DNA of 64,000 nucleotides from Odontocerum albicorne (taxonomy: Eukaryota; Arthropoda; Insecta; Trichoptera; Odontoceridae). Location: positions 41,140,831-41,204,830 of the forward strand of contig OX463847.1 in the NCBI GenBank assembly GCA_949825065.1, given 5' to 3'. The translations under genes and the position numbers were made by a program. Below, one piece after another: positions 46,113-56,262 of this stretch. Within the stretch, counting starts at the first letter, position 1. The number at the start of each line of letters is the position of its first letter. Below the pieces are notes generated by a model, which was given only the letters and a program-made list of their open reading frames with translations, was not told the origin of the DNA and ran no database searches.

Positions 46113-46868
46113 CTTTCCAATCATGGATTAGCGCTACGCTCAAACAGAGATTGTTTATTGGCCTTTTCAGTTCACCGCTCCTCTTTCTTTACGTCGTCCT
46201 TTACTGTCCATGCAGTGAGACTCTGGAATCAGTTACAAACCAATATAAGACTCGCTCCGTCCTTGGCATGCTTTAACCCTGAGAGCGCTACGAGAAAAAA
46301 ATATATAATTGTCTATCTAGTGCTGAGATATATTTACGATTCGGACATTCGTGATAAATATTTATTTTAAACAACAAAAAAACAAAACAAATATATATTT
46401 TTACAACATAAATATATTTTAGAATATGTACCCTTGTATTCTAAATGAAGGATATTCATTTAGAATACAAGGGTAAAACAAATTTCTTCCACTGCTATAG
46501 CAGTGCGCCGATCTCTCAGGGTTAAGAAGCGACTGAAAAAACTCTTAATTTCTAGTCAGTAAAATAACGTGTTTCATTCCTAATTTTTCTTTTCCTTTCC
46601 TCTCCACCATCCTTTCCTTTCCTTTTGATTGGTGATATCTCACTTTATATGAAAAATAATGTTCGGGTGATTGTCCGTCTTTGTGGGGTTCGTGAGCATG
46701 TTCTCGCGTATATGTTTATGGATTTCGTGGGGATGGATAGTCATTTGAATGATTTATGCGACCACGTAACTTGCTTCATTTAATTTTGTCTGGTTGGTTG
46801 GAAGAGATTGCCACACCGCAATAAACCCGCCAGATTGTATTGCAATAAAAGTGTTAAATAAATAAATA
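46113..46868 (+). pseudogene. LINE-J1 copy B: RT C-terminal tail, interrupted by a MITE
   Basis: From 46116 the frame reads SNHGLALRSNRDCLLAFSV, then HAVRLWNQLQTNIRLAPSLA and CF, is interrupted by the MITE at 46277-46521, and resumes at 46526 as KKRLKKLLISSQ then a stop. The (A/V)RLWNxL...FKxxLKxxL ending is the classic end of CR1/jockey-type RTs. The 3' UTR contains TGGTTGGTTGGAAGAGATTG and AATAAACCCGCCAGATTGTA and ends in a TAAATAAATA run. Confidence 0.85.
46277..46521. mobile_element. piggyBac-like MITE, copy 2, with known empty site
   Basis: A 245-bp element with TTAA at 46273-46276 and 46522-46525. Ends and internal 47-bp hairpin (46429-46475) are the same as in copy 1. In the homologous LINE-J1 copy A (minus strand, 20215-20218) the host sequence reads GGCATGCT-TTAA-GAAGCGACTG with a single TTAA, so this insertion duplicated TTAA precisely. 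Confidence 0.92.
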
Positions 46869-47169
46869 TGTACATGGTAAAACAATCTTTAATTTTAATA
46901 TCTTAGCCTGTAATAACAATTATAAAAGAACAATTTGTACGAGTATATCCCCGTTTAGAGAACCAACTCTACTTAAGAGCATTCTAACTCGCCTGTACTG
47001 AAATTATCCCACTATTTCTTGATCGATTGTTAATTGTATATTTTTAGCTCTATTAATCGAAAGATGAAACTATCTCCCTATTTCCTGATCGAACTCAAAA
47101 TAGGTAGTATCAAAATCTACGTTGGTATTACACAACAGTAAGTTACGTAATAAATAGTGTAGAGATGCG
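46869..47169. other. Intergenic DNA, nothing recognised
   Basis: No feature was recognised between LINE-J1 and the RTE-E tail. Confidence 0.35.
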
Positions 47170-47575
47170 TGCATTGACAAGAATACATGGACGGACAATG
47201 TATGACAGAATACGGAATGAAGCGATAAGGGATGTATGTGAACTTAAGGCTGTGTTAAGTAAGATGAATAAGGCTACGTTGAGATGATTTGGGCATGTAG
47301 AATGAATCAATGAAAAAATAATAACAAAACAGATATAAAGTGCAGGTGTGAGTGGAAATCATATAAGAGGATGGCTAAGGAAAGTATGCTTGGATCAAGT
47401 TAATGATATTCTGAAAGAAGGAGATGTATAAAGTAAGATAAATTATAAAGGTTGTATGATGACGTGTATAGGTGTGGAAGAAGCCTTAGCCGCTTAAGGA
47501 TGTGTGTCGAGTTAGGAAAGAATTTCGTTCTGTTCTCTCTGCCTACTCCGTCAAGGAAATGGCATGATGGTTTGT
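47170..47575 (+). pseudogene. RTE-E: RT C-terminal tail
   Basis: Plus-strand pieces give TRIHGRTMYDRIRNEAIRDV, then CELKAVLSKMNKATLR, GHVE-like and RGWLRKVCLDQVNDILKEGD, then CRVRKEFRSVLSAYSVKEMA. Same order as the other RTE-E tails, with stops and shifts. It includes a little more 5' sequence than most copies. Confidence 0.7.
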
Positions 47576-48435
47576 ATTTACCTAATAATTTGTTGCCAAA
47601 AGCTTACTCATAAATATTTTATGTAGGAAAATTACCCCACGAGGAGATGTCGCGATGATTTTCGGCTTCCTGAAATCAAAATAATAAAAAATTATCACTA
47701 CAAAAGTTCAAATTTCTTCAAGAAATTAGCATTTCTATAAAGAAAGTCGAACCCATCCGAACTTTTCATTTTTATATGTTAAGGGTAGATTTACGTATTT
47801 TAGAAGTAAGTAAATCATCGGAAGTAAAATACTAGCTGTAAGCGAAATATTTTTAATTAGTTTATTATTTATAGTTAAGGCAATTAGTTTATATATTTTT
47901 TTTAAATAAATAAACAAAAAGAACAATTCGAAATAAAATCATGTAAAGTATGCTTGCTATTGGACCACTATCGCAGACATCTGTTTTAATAAACATTTAT
48001 TCATTTCTGGATAATTTACCCACCAAAATCACTCCAAGGGCGTTTTTGTTGTCATGTATAATATTTTCAAAAGTGTTTCATAACTAAGCCTTCGAATCCG
48101 TCAGTCTTCCTACACTCATAAATATATTTAGTATTTAACAATAAATCACTTTGTTATTACTTGTACATTAATCCTCGCTCCACCTGTTTCAATCTTCTAT
48201 CCCGAGGATTTCTTCAGGCGAATTGATTCCGATTTATTATAAGAGCAGAGCTTTTATCACACTGGTGTCATGTTACTTTACTAAGAACTACCCACATCAA
48301 AAGTGTATATGATATATTTTTGATTAGATTTAATATATGAATTAAAATATTGTATAGGCATATTTCTCATAATTCGACAAAATAAATGCGGAGTAAATAT
48401 ATTACAGAGGTATGCAACCTTTTTTAGTTATTACT
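47576..48435. other. Intergenic DNA; tiny Penelope-like scrap
   Basis: ATTTATAGTTAAGGCAATTA at about 47867 matches the outermost Penelope-like terminal block, but nothing adjacent does. No gene recognised. Confidence 0.35.
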
Positions 48436-49230
48436 TTTTGAAGTGAAACTTCTATTGGCGCGGTAGGGCAAATTCGCCTGAACGTCACGAAAAGTGAAAC
48501 AATGTAGTATATTATTATTAAATTATCATTTATTATTATTAAATATTTATTTATTAATAAATTATTATTAATTATTTTAATATTAATAATTATTTATTAT
48601 TAAGTGTATTATATTGTTATTAAAATTATTATTTAATAAAAATATAAAAATAAATATTTTTTGTTATATATTATTTTTATATTAATATATTTAACATTTC
48701 TTTATTTTATTTTTATTAAATTATTATTATTTATTTTATATATAATTTATATTTAATATATAATTATAATAATATACATATGTATATCATATGTGTTATT
48801 ATAATTATATTATTAATGCATTATCATTAATTATAATATAATTAATTAATAATATAATAATATTATTAATAATATAATAAAAATAATATAATAATAAATA
48901 AATAATTATTTAAAAATAATTAATAATAACATAAAAATATTAATATATTTAATATTAAAAAATATATATTTAATATTATTAAGTGTATTATATCATTATA
49001 AAAATTATTATTATAAAAAATAAAAATAAATTATTTAATTAAGAGAGATTTTCTTGAAATACATTCCACATAACCATTTTTTATTTAATTGAGAGAGACT
49101 TTCTTGAATTAAATTCCACATAACCATTACCTTATAAAAAAAATCGTTAACAAATGGGAAAAAGCAATGCATAAAATCAACTTTTCCTAAAGAGCTAAGA
49201 AGTTTCACTTCTACCGCGCGAGAGTCTCAC
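48436..49230. repeat. Nearly pure A/T block bordered by an inverted repeat
   Basis: About 48510-49035 is almost only A and T, built from TTATTA/TAATAA words. The borders carry GAAGTGAAACTTCTATTGGC and GCGGTAG on the left and, inverted on the right (about 49187-49220), CGCGCGGTAGAAGTGAAACT. Within the right flank, two 50-bp units start at 49031 and 49081 (TTATTTAATT). This may be an AT-expanded transposon. Confidence 0.6.
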
Positions 49231-49422
49231 GCATCTGTTTTTTTTTGTTTTTGCTATGTATTTCTAATTTTTCTAAATTCATTGTTATATATTTTTGGTA
49301 ACGTATGCAAAACTTAAAGCCAGTTACTCCAGAAGACCGATCGAGATAACACCGCATGTTTGGTCGATCTACCCGAATGAATAATACAAAAAAAAAATTT
49401 AAGCGGATTCTTATACTTTTTG

Positions 49423-49567
49423 TTATTTTTAAACCAGATTCTATTATCAACAACAAGAATTATTTTTAAACCAGATTCTATTATCAACATAGACAAGAAT
49501 AGTAGCTAAATAATTATTTTTAAACCAGATTCTATTATCAACATAGACAAGAATTGTAGCTAAATAA
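49423..49567 (+). repeat. Irregular tandem repeat, three copies
   Basis: TTATTTTTAAACCAGATTCT occurs at about 49423, 49460 and 49514 (spacings 37 and 54), with ATCAACATAGACAAGAAT shared by the last two. Confidence 0.85.
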
Positions 49568-49793
49568 TTAATGTTTCCACGTAAATTTGTTTTGACCTTT
49601 TCAACTCGTTAGAAGCTTTTGTTTTGACCTTTCGATGATTAACGTAATGGATTATTCTCTATTAAATATTTATATTTAATTGAAATTTATTAGGGTTATT
49701 ACGTTTTGATAGTATTCCGCTGTATTTATATTTATTTATCAATTAACACTTTATATAATTAATATAATTTAGCAAGATTGGTTGGCAAATATC

Positions 49794-49982
49794 TGACGAC
49801 CTCTGTGGTCTTGTTGGTAAGACGCTTGTCTTCCGACTCGGGAGTTGCGGGCATGATTCCTGTTTGAACCCTGGTTTTTTAAAAAGGATTTCAGTCTGGT
49901 TTTCACTCTAGGCCTCTTGCTGTAGGATATTGCCACATGGCAGTTATTGTACTGTGCACAAAAAAGTTTAATACAATACAAT
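49794..49982 (+). mobile_element. S1 SINE, nearly full length
   Basis: Best tRNA-like head here: GACGACCTCTGTGGTCTTGT, TGGTAAGACGCTTGTCTTCC, then GGGCATGATTCCTG at the B-box position. It continues with GATTTCAGTCTGGTTTTCAC and a shortened tail, GGATATTGCCACATGGCAG and GTTTAATACAATA. Confidence 0.8.
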
Positions 49983-50017
49983 CTTTTTTGACCGAAAAAA
50001 CAGCAATAAAAATTGTT

Positions 50018-50315
50018 TTTCGTGATCTAGTTGCTACGACGCTTGATTTTCAGCCAGCGATGTCGGGTTCAATTCAAATTGAAACCAAAAAAATGAAAAA
50101 AAGTTCCAGTCTGGTAAAGGAATTCACCTGGTAATAATAATCGTACGCGTCTAGTTGCGAGTGTTGTTTGTTGCCTTTTCACGTATGGTAGTGTTGCCAA
50201 CATGTTCAATGACAAACCTTGAGTTCTGGGCTTACTCCAATGGTTCTTAAGCCAGTGGTTTAATGAGTGAGGCCGAAGACAGTGTCATCTCCCAGCCACG
50301 CTCTTCAATGTGTCA
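50018..50315 (+). mobile_element. S2 SINE-like repeat, copy 2, with tRNA-like head
   Basis: The head (CGTGATCTAGTTGCTACGAC, GATGTCGGGTTCAATTC as B box) is S1-like. It continues into the S2 tail shared with 32868-33070: AGTTCCAGTCTGGTAAAG, GGTAATAATAATCG, GCGAGTGTTGTTTGTTGCC, TCTCCCAGCCACGCTCTTCA. It is therefore a SINE with a different 3' tail from S1. Confidence 0.6.
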
Positions 50316-50781
50316 GAAGGTTGAATTATATGATATGTTGAAGAGTATCATTTGAAAGAAGAAAAAAAAATGTTAAATAAAAATTATCGGTTCACTTGGA
50401 AAGCCAACCACAATCTTTGCTGCAGCATCCGCGATCGGTGAGACGCTAACAATTTTAATAGAATTATAAAGAAATTAACTACTTGAAACTATTGTCTATT
50501 TCTTACATTTATCTTATAAGTTACATTTTGTGAATTGATATGATAGAATTTTCTTTGCTTCAGTATGAATATTGCAGAGTCTGGATCAGGCATGGCCAAC
50601 CCGCGGCTCGCCAGGGTTTTATGCGGCATACGAGTTGTTTTTTTTTAATAAATCATGTATAAAATAACAATAATAAGTTAAAAGCGACACACCCGGCATT
50701 TCCAACAAAAATAAAAATATGTATTGTATATCAAAATATAAAAATCTTATCTAAATGTGACCCAAAATGATAGTAACATAA
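50316..50781. other. Intergenic DNA with possible hAT-like end
   Basis: CAGGCATGGCCAACCCGCGG at 50587 is a plausible left hAT terminus; see the composite entry 50587-53073. Confidence 0.35.
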
Positions 50782-51000
50782 TTATTGTAATTTATTTTTA
50801 TCAAGCCGGTTTCAAGGCTTTCACCTCATCTTCAGGGGAGCGCAAACAAGACTAAATGCTGTAAAGACTAAAACGGTGAAAGCCTTGAAACCGGTAGGTT
50901 TATACCGTTACAAAAAAGTGGAATAAACAGTGTTTGATAAAAATAAATTACAATGTCTTTAAACCTCTACAACGTTAATGCCTTAACTATAAACAACATA
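50782..51000. mobile_element. Penelope-like 3' ends as an inverted pair
   Basis: The left arm (50782-50865) is internally deleted between TATTTTTATCAA and GCCGGTTTCAAGGC and includes AAGACTAAATGCTG. The right arm (50866-51000) runs from AAAGACTAAAACGG through GAAACCGGTAGGTTTATACC to the terminal TTAACTATAAACAACATA. Tail-out arrangement as in the other pairs. Confidence 0.7.
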
Positions 51001-51013
51001 ACATAATTATATA

Positions 51014-51740
51014 CAGTGAAACCCCGTTTTCACGTGCCCGGAATTCACGTTTTCCCGCTATTTACGTTAAATTTTTACAATCCCGTTTTATTTTAGTACA
51101 TTTAGTACCCACTTTTACGTTTTTATTTCCCGCAATTTACGTTTGAAATATTTAAAATGCAAATGAATTTATAAACATATTTAATTAAATGCGCGACGAT
51201 TTTAAATATTTGAAATGAATATTAGGAAGCAGAAATATATTGTTTCTATTTATAGACACGTGTGCACCTGCAGCGCTCATGATCAAGGTTACACGAGTCG
51301 TGGAAAACGATGCAATTGGTAGGAATTTTGGCGAATCATAGGCAGGCAGACTGTATATGTATTTGGTCAATCTATGCTTGTGTTTTAAACGTGTTGGTCG
51401 TGTACATACAATTTCAATAGTCAATTTACATTTTTTTCATTTCTTTAAATTAATCGTTGAATCCCTTCAAATAATGTCTCAGCGAAGAAAAATATTATCG
51501 ATTCAATAGAAAAGGAAAATTCTCGAAAAAGTGAATAAACACGTTGGTTCACGTGTTTCGCTCGCGCGTGATTTGGGGATACCCATTACAACTTTGGCTA
51601 CGATAATAAAAAATCGCGAATCGATGGAAAAAAGTTTTCCGATTAGCGTGATTATCTCAATAAAAAAATATTTTCATTTTTTTTTTCTAGCCCCGAATTT
51701 ACGTTTTCCCTCCAATTACGTTTTTTTTACAAGTAATATT
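51014..51740 (+). pseudogene. pogo/Tigger-type element, truncated
   Basis: After a TA (51012-51013) the element starts CAGTGAAACCCCGTTTTCAC, with subterminal TTCACGTTTTCCCGC, TTTACGTT and similar words recurring to about 51730. From about 51476 the plus strand encodes MSQRRKILSIQ, a stop, then KRKILEKVNKHVGSRVSLAR and DLGIPITTLATIIKNRESM: the CENP-B N-terminal helix-turn-helix of pogo/Tigger transposases. The frame then leaves the family; the DDE domain and the matching right terminus are absent. Confidence 0.75.
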
Positions 51741-51913
51741 TATATAGACAAAAATTAAAAAGATAATTCAATATGAGGTTTAAAGTTATTTTGACGTGTA
51801 ATAGTTATTCAAACAAATAATTTTATTAATTTATTTAAGTATTTATATATTACATTTACATAATGTGAATTGTATTTACGTGAATATTCAATAAAAAAAC
51901 AATTTTAGAATTT

Positions 51914-52090
51914 GTCGACCCTCGTGGTTCAGTAGTTTGGCTCGCGAACCAAGGATGCTGGATTCGATTTTCGGTGATGTCACCATTACGACTATATTCA
52001 CTGTGATTCCGGACTGCCAAGATCGACTATACCTAAAATATTCTTTGGTGACACTTTGTAGCAGTATATTAAACCGAAGGTATACTTTAG
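51914..52090 (+). mobile_element. Possible separate tRNA-like SINE
   Basis: TCGACCCTCGTGGTTCAGTA with GCTGGATTCGATTTTCGG (B-box-like) has the head organisation of a tRNA-derived SINE, but the body (GTGATGTCACCATTACG onwards) does not match S1 or S2. Single copy. Confidence 0.4.
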
Positions 52091-52129
52091 ACAGATCTTT
52101 TTGATTTGATTGTACTACAATATACGATT

Positions 52130-52846
52130 TGTTATTCTTCTCTTAGACTTTCTATAGACTCAAGAATATGTTACTGCAGGATTGTCCTCCTGTGATGCTG
52201 AGTTCCAGCTATCTCTCCATCGCTTCGGCGGTCTCCCTGGTGGACGCCGTCCATCCGGCACCCCATGCAGAGCTACGTATGGAATTATTGTGGAATTCAT
52301 TATCTGTACATGTTAGTACCAGTATCGTCGACGCTGTCGTCCCCATCTGACCACATCTTGGACCTCACAGACCTCTCGGATTGTGGTGTTCCTTACACGA
52401 TCACGCAAAGTCTTTCCAGCAATAGCGCGCAGAGTTCTCATTTCCGTTGTCCTTAGCATACTTTTTGTCCTGACAGTGTCCGCCATCGCTTCGATGCCAT
52501 ATGTGAGGATAGGTCGCACACAGGTCTTATAGATGCGTACCTTGCTATCCGTTCTCATATCTTTATTCCTCCATATGACATCTCTCAGGCAGCCCGCCAC
52601 AACTGCAGATTTATCTACCTGAGGCCTTACTTCTCTGGGGAGATCATGAGAGCTGAACAGTTCACTGCCAAGATATCTGAACTGGGTTGCTTGTTCAATT
52701 GGCTTGTCACGTACTGAGATTCTGCACTCTAGTGGGTCTTTGGAGAATGTATAATACACTTGGTTTTTGCTACGGAGATATACTCCAAAGTAGAATTTTG
52801 AATGCGCATGAATATAAATATAATTTGTCACTAAAATTATGAACAT
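52130..52846 (-). pseudogene. RTE-C: RT C-terminal domain and 3' end
   Basis: The minus-strand frame 52846-52313 (177 codons) reads RDKPIEQATQFRYLGSELF, then KSAVVAGCLRDVIWRNKDM, then KVRIYKTCVRPILTYGIEAM, then KSMLRTTEMRTLRAIAGKTL and WGRQRRRYWY. After one frame break it continues as ALHGVPDGRRPPGRPPKRWR and SWNSASQEDN. This is the region between the RT palm and C-terminus of an RTE-like element; FRYLGS and RIYKTxVRPILTYG are diagnostic. The 3' end is an AGAAGAA-type microsatellite. The shorter copy at 63330-63590 shares it. Confidence 0.85.
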
Positions 52847-53173
52847 TTAATTCAATAAAATATGTAATTAATTTAGTGTTCTTGAGATGATCGTGATAGA
52901 GCCAAGAAAAAAAAAATCAGTACAAATCGGAGCACGTTACATCGTTTTCAAGCATTCGAATGTTCATAAACTTATTAGTTTAAAAAAATGTACGTGCGGC
53001 CCGCAAGCCTTTATCCAATAGCGGTCAAAAACGGTAGCGGCACACGGCCAAAAAAGGTTGCCCACCACTACTGTAGATATACAAATTGTTCCAATGTTAC
53101 ATCTGCATAATCCACAGTACAAATAAAGACTGCATAAAGATAACTTTTAATATAAACTTTCCGATCGATTCAT

Positions 53174-53455
53174 ATTTATTTATTTATTTAACACTTTTAT
53201 TGCAAATACAATCTGGCGGGCTTATTGCCAGGCGGCAATCTCTTCCAGCTAACCAGACAAAAGTAAATGAAGCAAGTTACGTGGTCGCATAAATCATTCA
53301 AATGACTATCCATCCCCACGAAATCCATAAACATATACGTGAACACAAGCCCACGAACCCTACAAAGACGGACAATCACCCGAACAGTGTTTTTTATATC
53401 AATTGAGATATCATCAATCAAAAGGAAAGAAAGGGATGGTGGAGAGGAAAGGAAA
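53174..53455 (-). mobile_element. LINE-J1 copy C: 3' UTR only
   Basis: Minus-oriented match to the UTRs of copies A and B, from a TAAATAAATAAAT tail (53174) through GGAAGAGATTGCCGCCTGGC to TTTCCTTTCCTCTCCACC, where it is truncated. Confidence 0.85.
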
Positions 53456-53619
53456 TCCTACTATGTCTATAACATAACAAGTTAAATTAGATCAGTTATC
53501 CTCTTCTCACTCTAGAGATAGTTCAACATTTTTTTAAACCAATACATCTCATTTGAGATCAATTCAACACGACTATGGAAAATTGATCTTCCAAGAGTGA
53601 CCTGATTAGTGACGGCATG

Positions 53620-54095
53620 TTTTTAAGAGTAATTAACCCGACAGGTGCATCATATGTACCATACATCCTGCTCATAACTGAGCATCGCGATTGCCATGAT
53701 AGCATCTGACGACTCCTCTCCATCCATCTCTTCACTCCGCGGTTCGAAGGGCAGTTTTTAAGGGTGGTTCTGTTGCGTCTTTCACTTGGTCAGTTCAACG
53801 CATTGGGACTTATCGTCTTATGAGTTGTCCTTCCACACCACTGTTGATCACTACCCTGTCCAAACTGTCCTTGGCCACGAGCAATATGCCTAAAAAAATC
53901 GGAGGAATTATCAAAGCATATTGTCGACAATCTGTCGGGGATTCACAGTTCTTCGACAGTGGAGGAATTAGCTCGCCTTACTGTCCATGGAATACTTCTC
54001 CAGCACCATATTTAAAATGCATCTATTCTACGTCTCTCGCTTGCTGTCAGAGTCCAAATCTTTGCGCCATACATAAATATTGCGAAGACGAGTAA
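53620..54095 (-). pseudogene. RTE-F: decayed RT C-terminal fragment
   Basis: Across frames the minus strand gives MYGAKIWTLTASERRRIDAF, then IPWTVRRANSSTVEEL, then RLSTICFDNSSDFFRHIARG, then SPNALN and ALRTAE-like pieces. The order follows an RTE-like tail (LYGAETWTL...RRIDAFEMW...IPWTARRTNxSILEEL...RLxxICxxRxxxFFGHIAR). Multiple frameshifts. The plus-strand frame at 53820-54095 is a shadow. Confidence 0.7.
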
Positions 54096-54249
54096 AAAAG
54101 AATTACCATCTACCAAAGGAGTTAAAGAAAATATAAACGTGTTAATTATTTATTCATCTTGTCAAAAAATGTAATTGTTCATGATTTCAATTGCGACAAA
54201 TTCTCTTCAGATTCTTTTATTTATTATTTAAAACCTTACTTCCATGACA

Positions 54250-54660
54250 ATTCCCTGTGTCGAGGTTGGTAGAGAGGACAGAGTATCAGACTTTCCTATC
54301 TTGACATATGTACATCAATCGCCTCTTCTACATCCATACATTTTCTCTACAACATCTACGATTTTTCTGACTTTTCCTTCTTTCAAAATATCATCCACTT
54401 GATCTAACTATTTAACTATACTTTTCGAGGTCTCCATATACCACTCCTTTCATTTATATTTCACCTACATTTTATATTTGTTTTATTCAATCATCTCAGA
54501 ATGCACTTCAGCATCTTATTCAACACATCAGCCTTAAGTTCACATTCATCCCATATCACTTCATTCCGTATTCTGTCATACATTGTCACCTTATATACTC
54601 ATCTCACTGCATTTATTCGGCTCTTTTCCGTATTCTTCACGTTTCACTCCCATACATTTA
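54250..54660 (-). pseudogene. RTE-E: RT C-terminal tail
   Basis: Reverse complement carries the CATTCCGTATTCTGTCATAC block (minus sense: MYDRIRNEV), CELKADVLNKML, then a K-rich stretch, KYSKVKLDQVDDILKE and GMYVQDRKV-like remnants. Plus-strand frames at 54501 and 54583 are shadows. Confidence 0.65.
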
Positions 54661-55181
54661 AAAAACAAATTAATCAAGATAGTTTTTCTTTTAACAAGAC
54701 TTTTAATTGTCTTTATTGTTAAATTTTCACTGAAGAAACTGACAAAACAAGTTCAATACTTATCCCAACATTTCTGGTTACTTTTACATTTGTATTGTAT
54801 TAATTGTCAGCACGCGCTCTGCTGACTAAAATAACCTTTTTAGCTATACCCAGAGATGTTTCCGTGGAAACGAAGCTTAATGAATACAATTTCTATTGGA
54901 AGTGGAGTTCTGCAGACCATTAAATGATGGAATTAGTCTTGTGAGCTCAATCGTTGCCGATGTGTCTTCTACATACATAACACAGTGTTTTTCCAATAGG
55001 TTAACACGAAACCTTCTTAGGTTATTAATCGTTTCTTAAACTTTGATGTCTTCTAAATAGCTCAACATTTTTTTAGTGGTGTACCACGATGTTCTTTAAA
55101 GTTTTAAAGATTTTTTTATATCTTTCATGCCATCGACAAAAGTGATTCCTTCATGTATTATATTATGATAAATAAACAATT
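54661..55181. other. Intergenic DNA, nothing firmly recognised
   Basis: No motif or repeat match that I could defend. Confidence 0.35.
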
Positions 55182-56262
55182 TTGACATACGTTTCGTATA
55201 TTCGAACGTTAAAACTGCTGTACTGCTCTTTGGTACGTAGCCGCCGTGACTACAACTCATCAATATGGTCTCCTCATTACGCCGCCCATGCACAAACTTT
55301 ACAACGTGTACAAAACAAATTTCTAAGATTCATAAATTTTAAACTTGGAATACCACATGAACAGAGAAATTATCCCAACTTATTAAATGCAATGAAACTC
55401 TTGAAGCTGTGTGACAGAAAAAAAACAGCCGATATAGTACTGTTATACAATATCATTCACTCAGTGATTGATGCACCTCACTTACTCGCAAGCATTTCAT
55501 TTCGTATTCCCACTAGATCCACAAGACAGCTCAATCCCTTTTATACCGAAAATAGCTATACTAATTATAAAATCAACTCCTCTATAATTCGTATGCGAAG
55601 ACTTGGAAACGAGTTTTGCAACAATTTAGATATTTTTAATGTAAGTATATATATTATAGTATTCGGTGGAATATCACAACAATATTTAGAAATAGCTACT
55701 AACTTTGTGCTCTCCTTTATTAATATAAATAACCTAGTATAAACGAAACATTAAGGGCAATACTTTGTCTCTGGAGTTGAGTAGCCCTGCATCAACATGT
55801 GGAAGGTTTCGATTCTGCAAGGCAACTTGCATCTCGTTCTACAAGTGAGCCCATGTGTTTTTTTTTATATCTCAAGATCTGTCCGTAAAATTCTCAAAAA
55901 ATCTAATTTTTGTTCTACTATATGTAAGTGTTGTTCCACTAAAAACAAATCTGAGTTCTTAACCTCTATAAAATAAGTCTCCGACAATTACGTAAGTCTG
56001 CTTGGTGAAGTTTGTTAATATTTTGTGGTATACATACATAACATATATTGAACTTAAATATACATATAATTATTAAATAATTTTAAAACAATGACTGTAA
56101 TTTATTATTACTACTGCTTTTTGTATCTTCATGTTAGTTTAAGATAAAGTTTTGTATTTTCTGTAAATAATTTTAAGTACTTGTATAACCTGTCACATGT
56201 TCATCTGTATATAAAGGCACTGTTGTGTCGTTAATAAAATAAAATAATTAAAAAATACAATA
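55182..56262 (+). pseudogene. LINE-J2: RT C-terminus and 3' UTR
   Basis: The frame at 55182-55742 (186 codons) reads TLKLLYCSLVRSRRDYNSSI, then WSPHYAAHAQTLQRVQNKFL, RFINFKLGIPHEQRNYP, then LKLCDRKKTADIVLLYNIIH and RMRRLGNEFCNNLDIF. LYxSLVRSxLEYxSxIWSP and LExVQxKFLR are hallmarks of the thumb/C-terminal part of jockey/CR1-type RTs. The catalytic half is missing. The 3' UTR, from GATTCTGCAAGGCAACTTGC to an AATAAAATAAAAT tail, recurs at 30854-31281. The intact frame over this length suggests moderate age. Confidence 0.85.

Larger units (their letters stand above)
50587..53073. mobile_element. Possible composite hAT-like element, weak
   Basis: The left end CAGGCATGGCCAACCCGCGG and the right end, read inwards, CAGTAGTGGTGGGCAACC then TTTTTTGGCCGTGTGCCGC resemble hAT termini. 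The 8-mers outside (GTCTGGAT, TAGATATA) do not match. The interval holds Penelope-like, pogo and RTE-C fragments. The two ends may belong to different elements. Confidence 0.3.

Noticed and set aside
49794..49982. tRNA gene
   Set aside because: A and B box-like sequences are present, but no complete cloverleaf forms and the body continues into a SINE tail shared by many copies.
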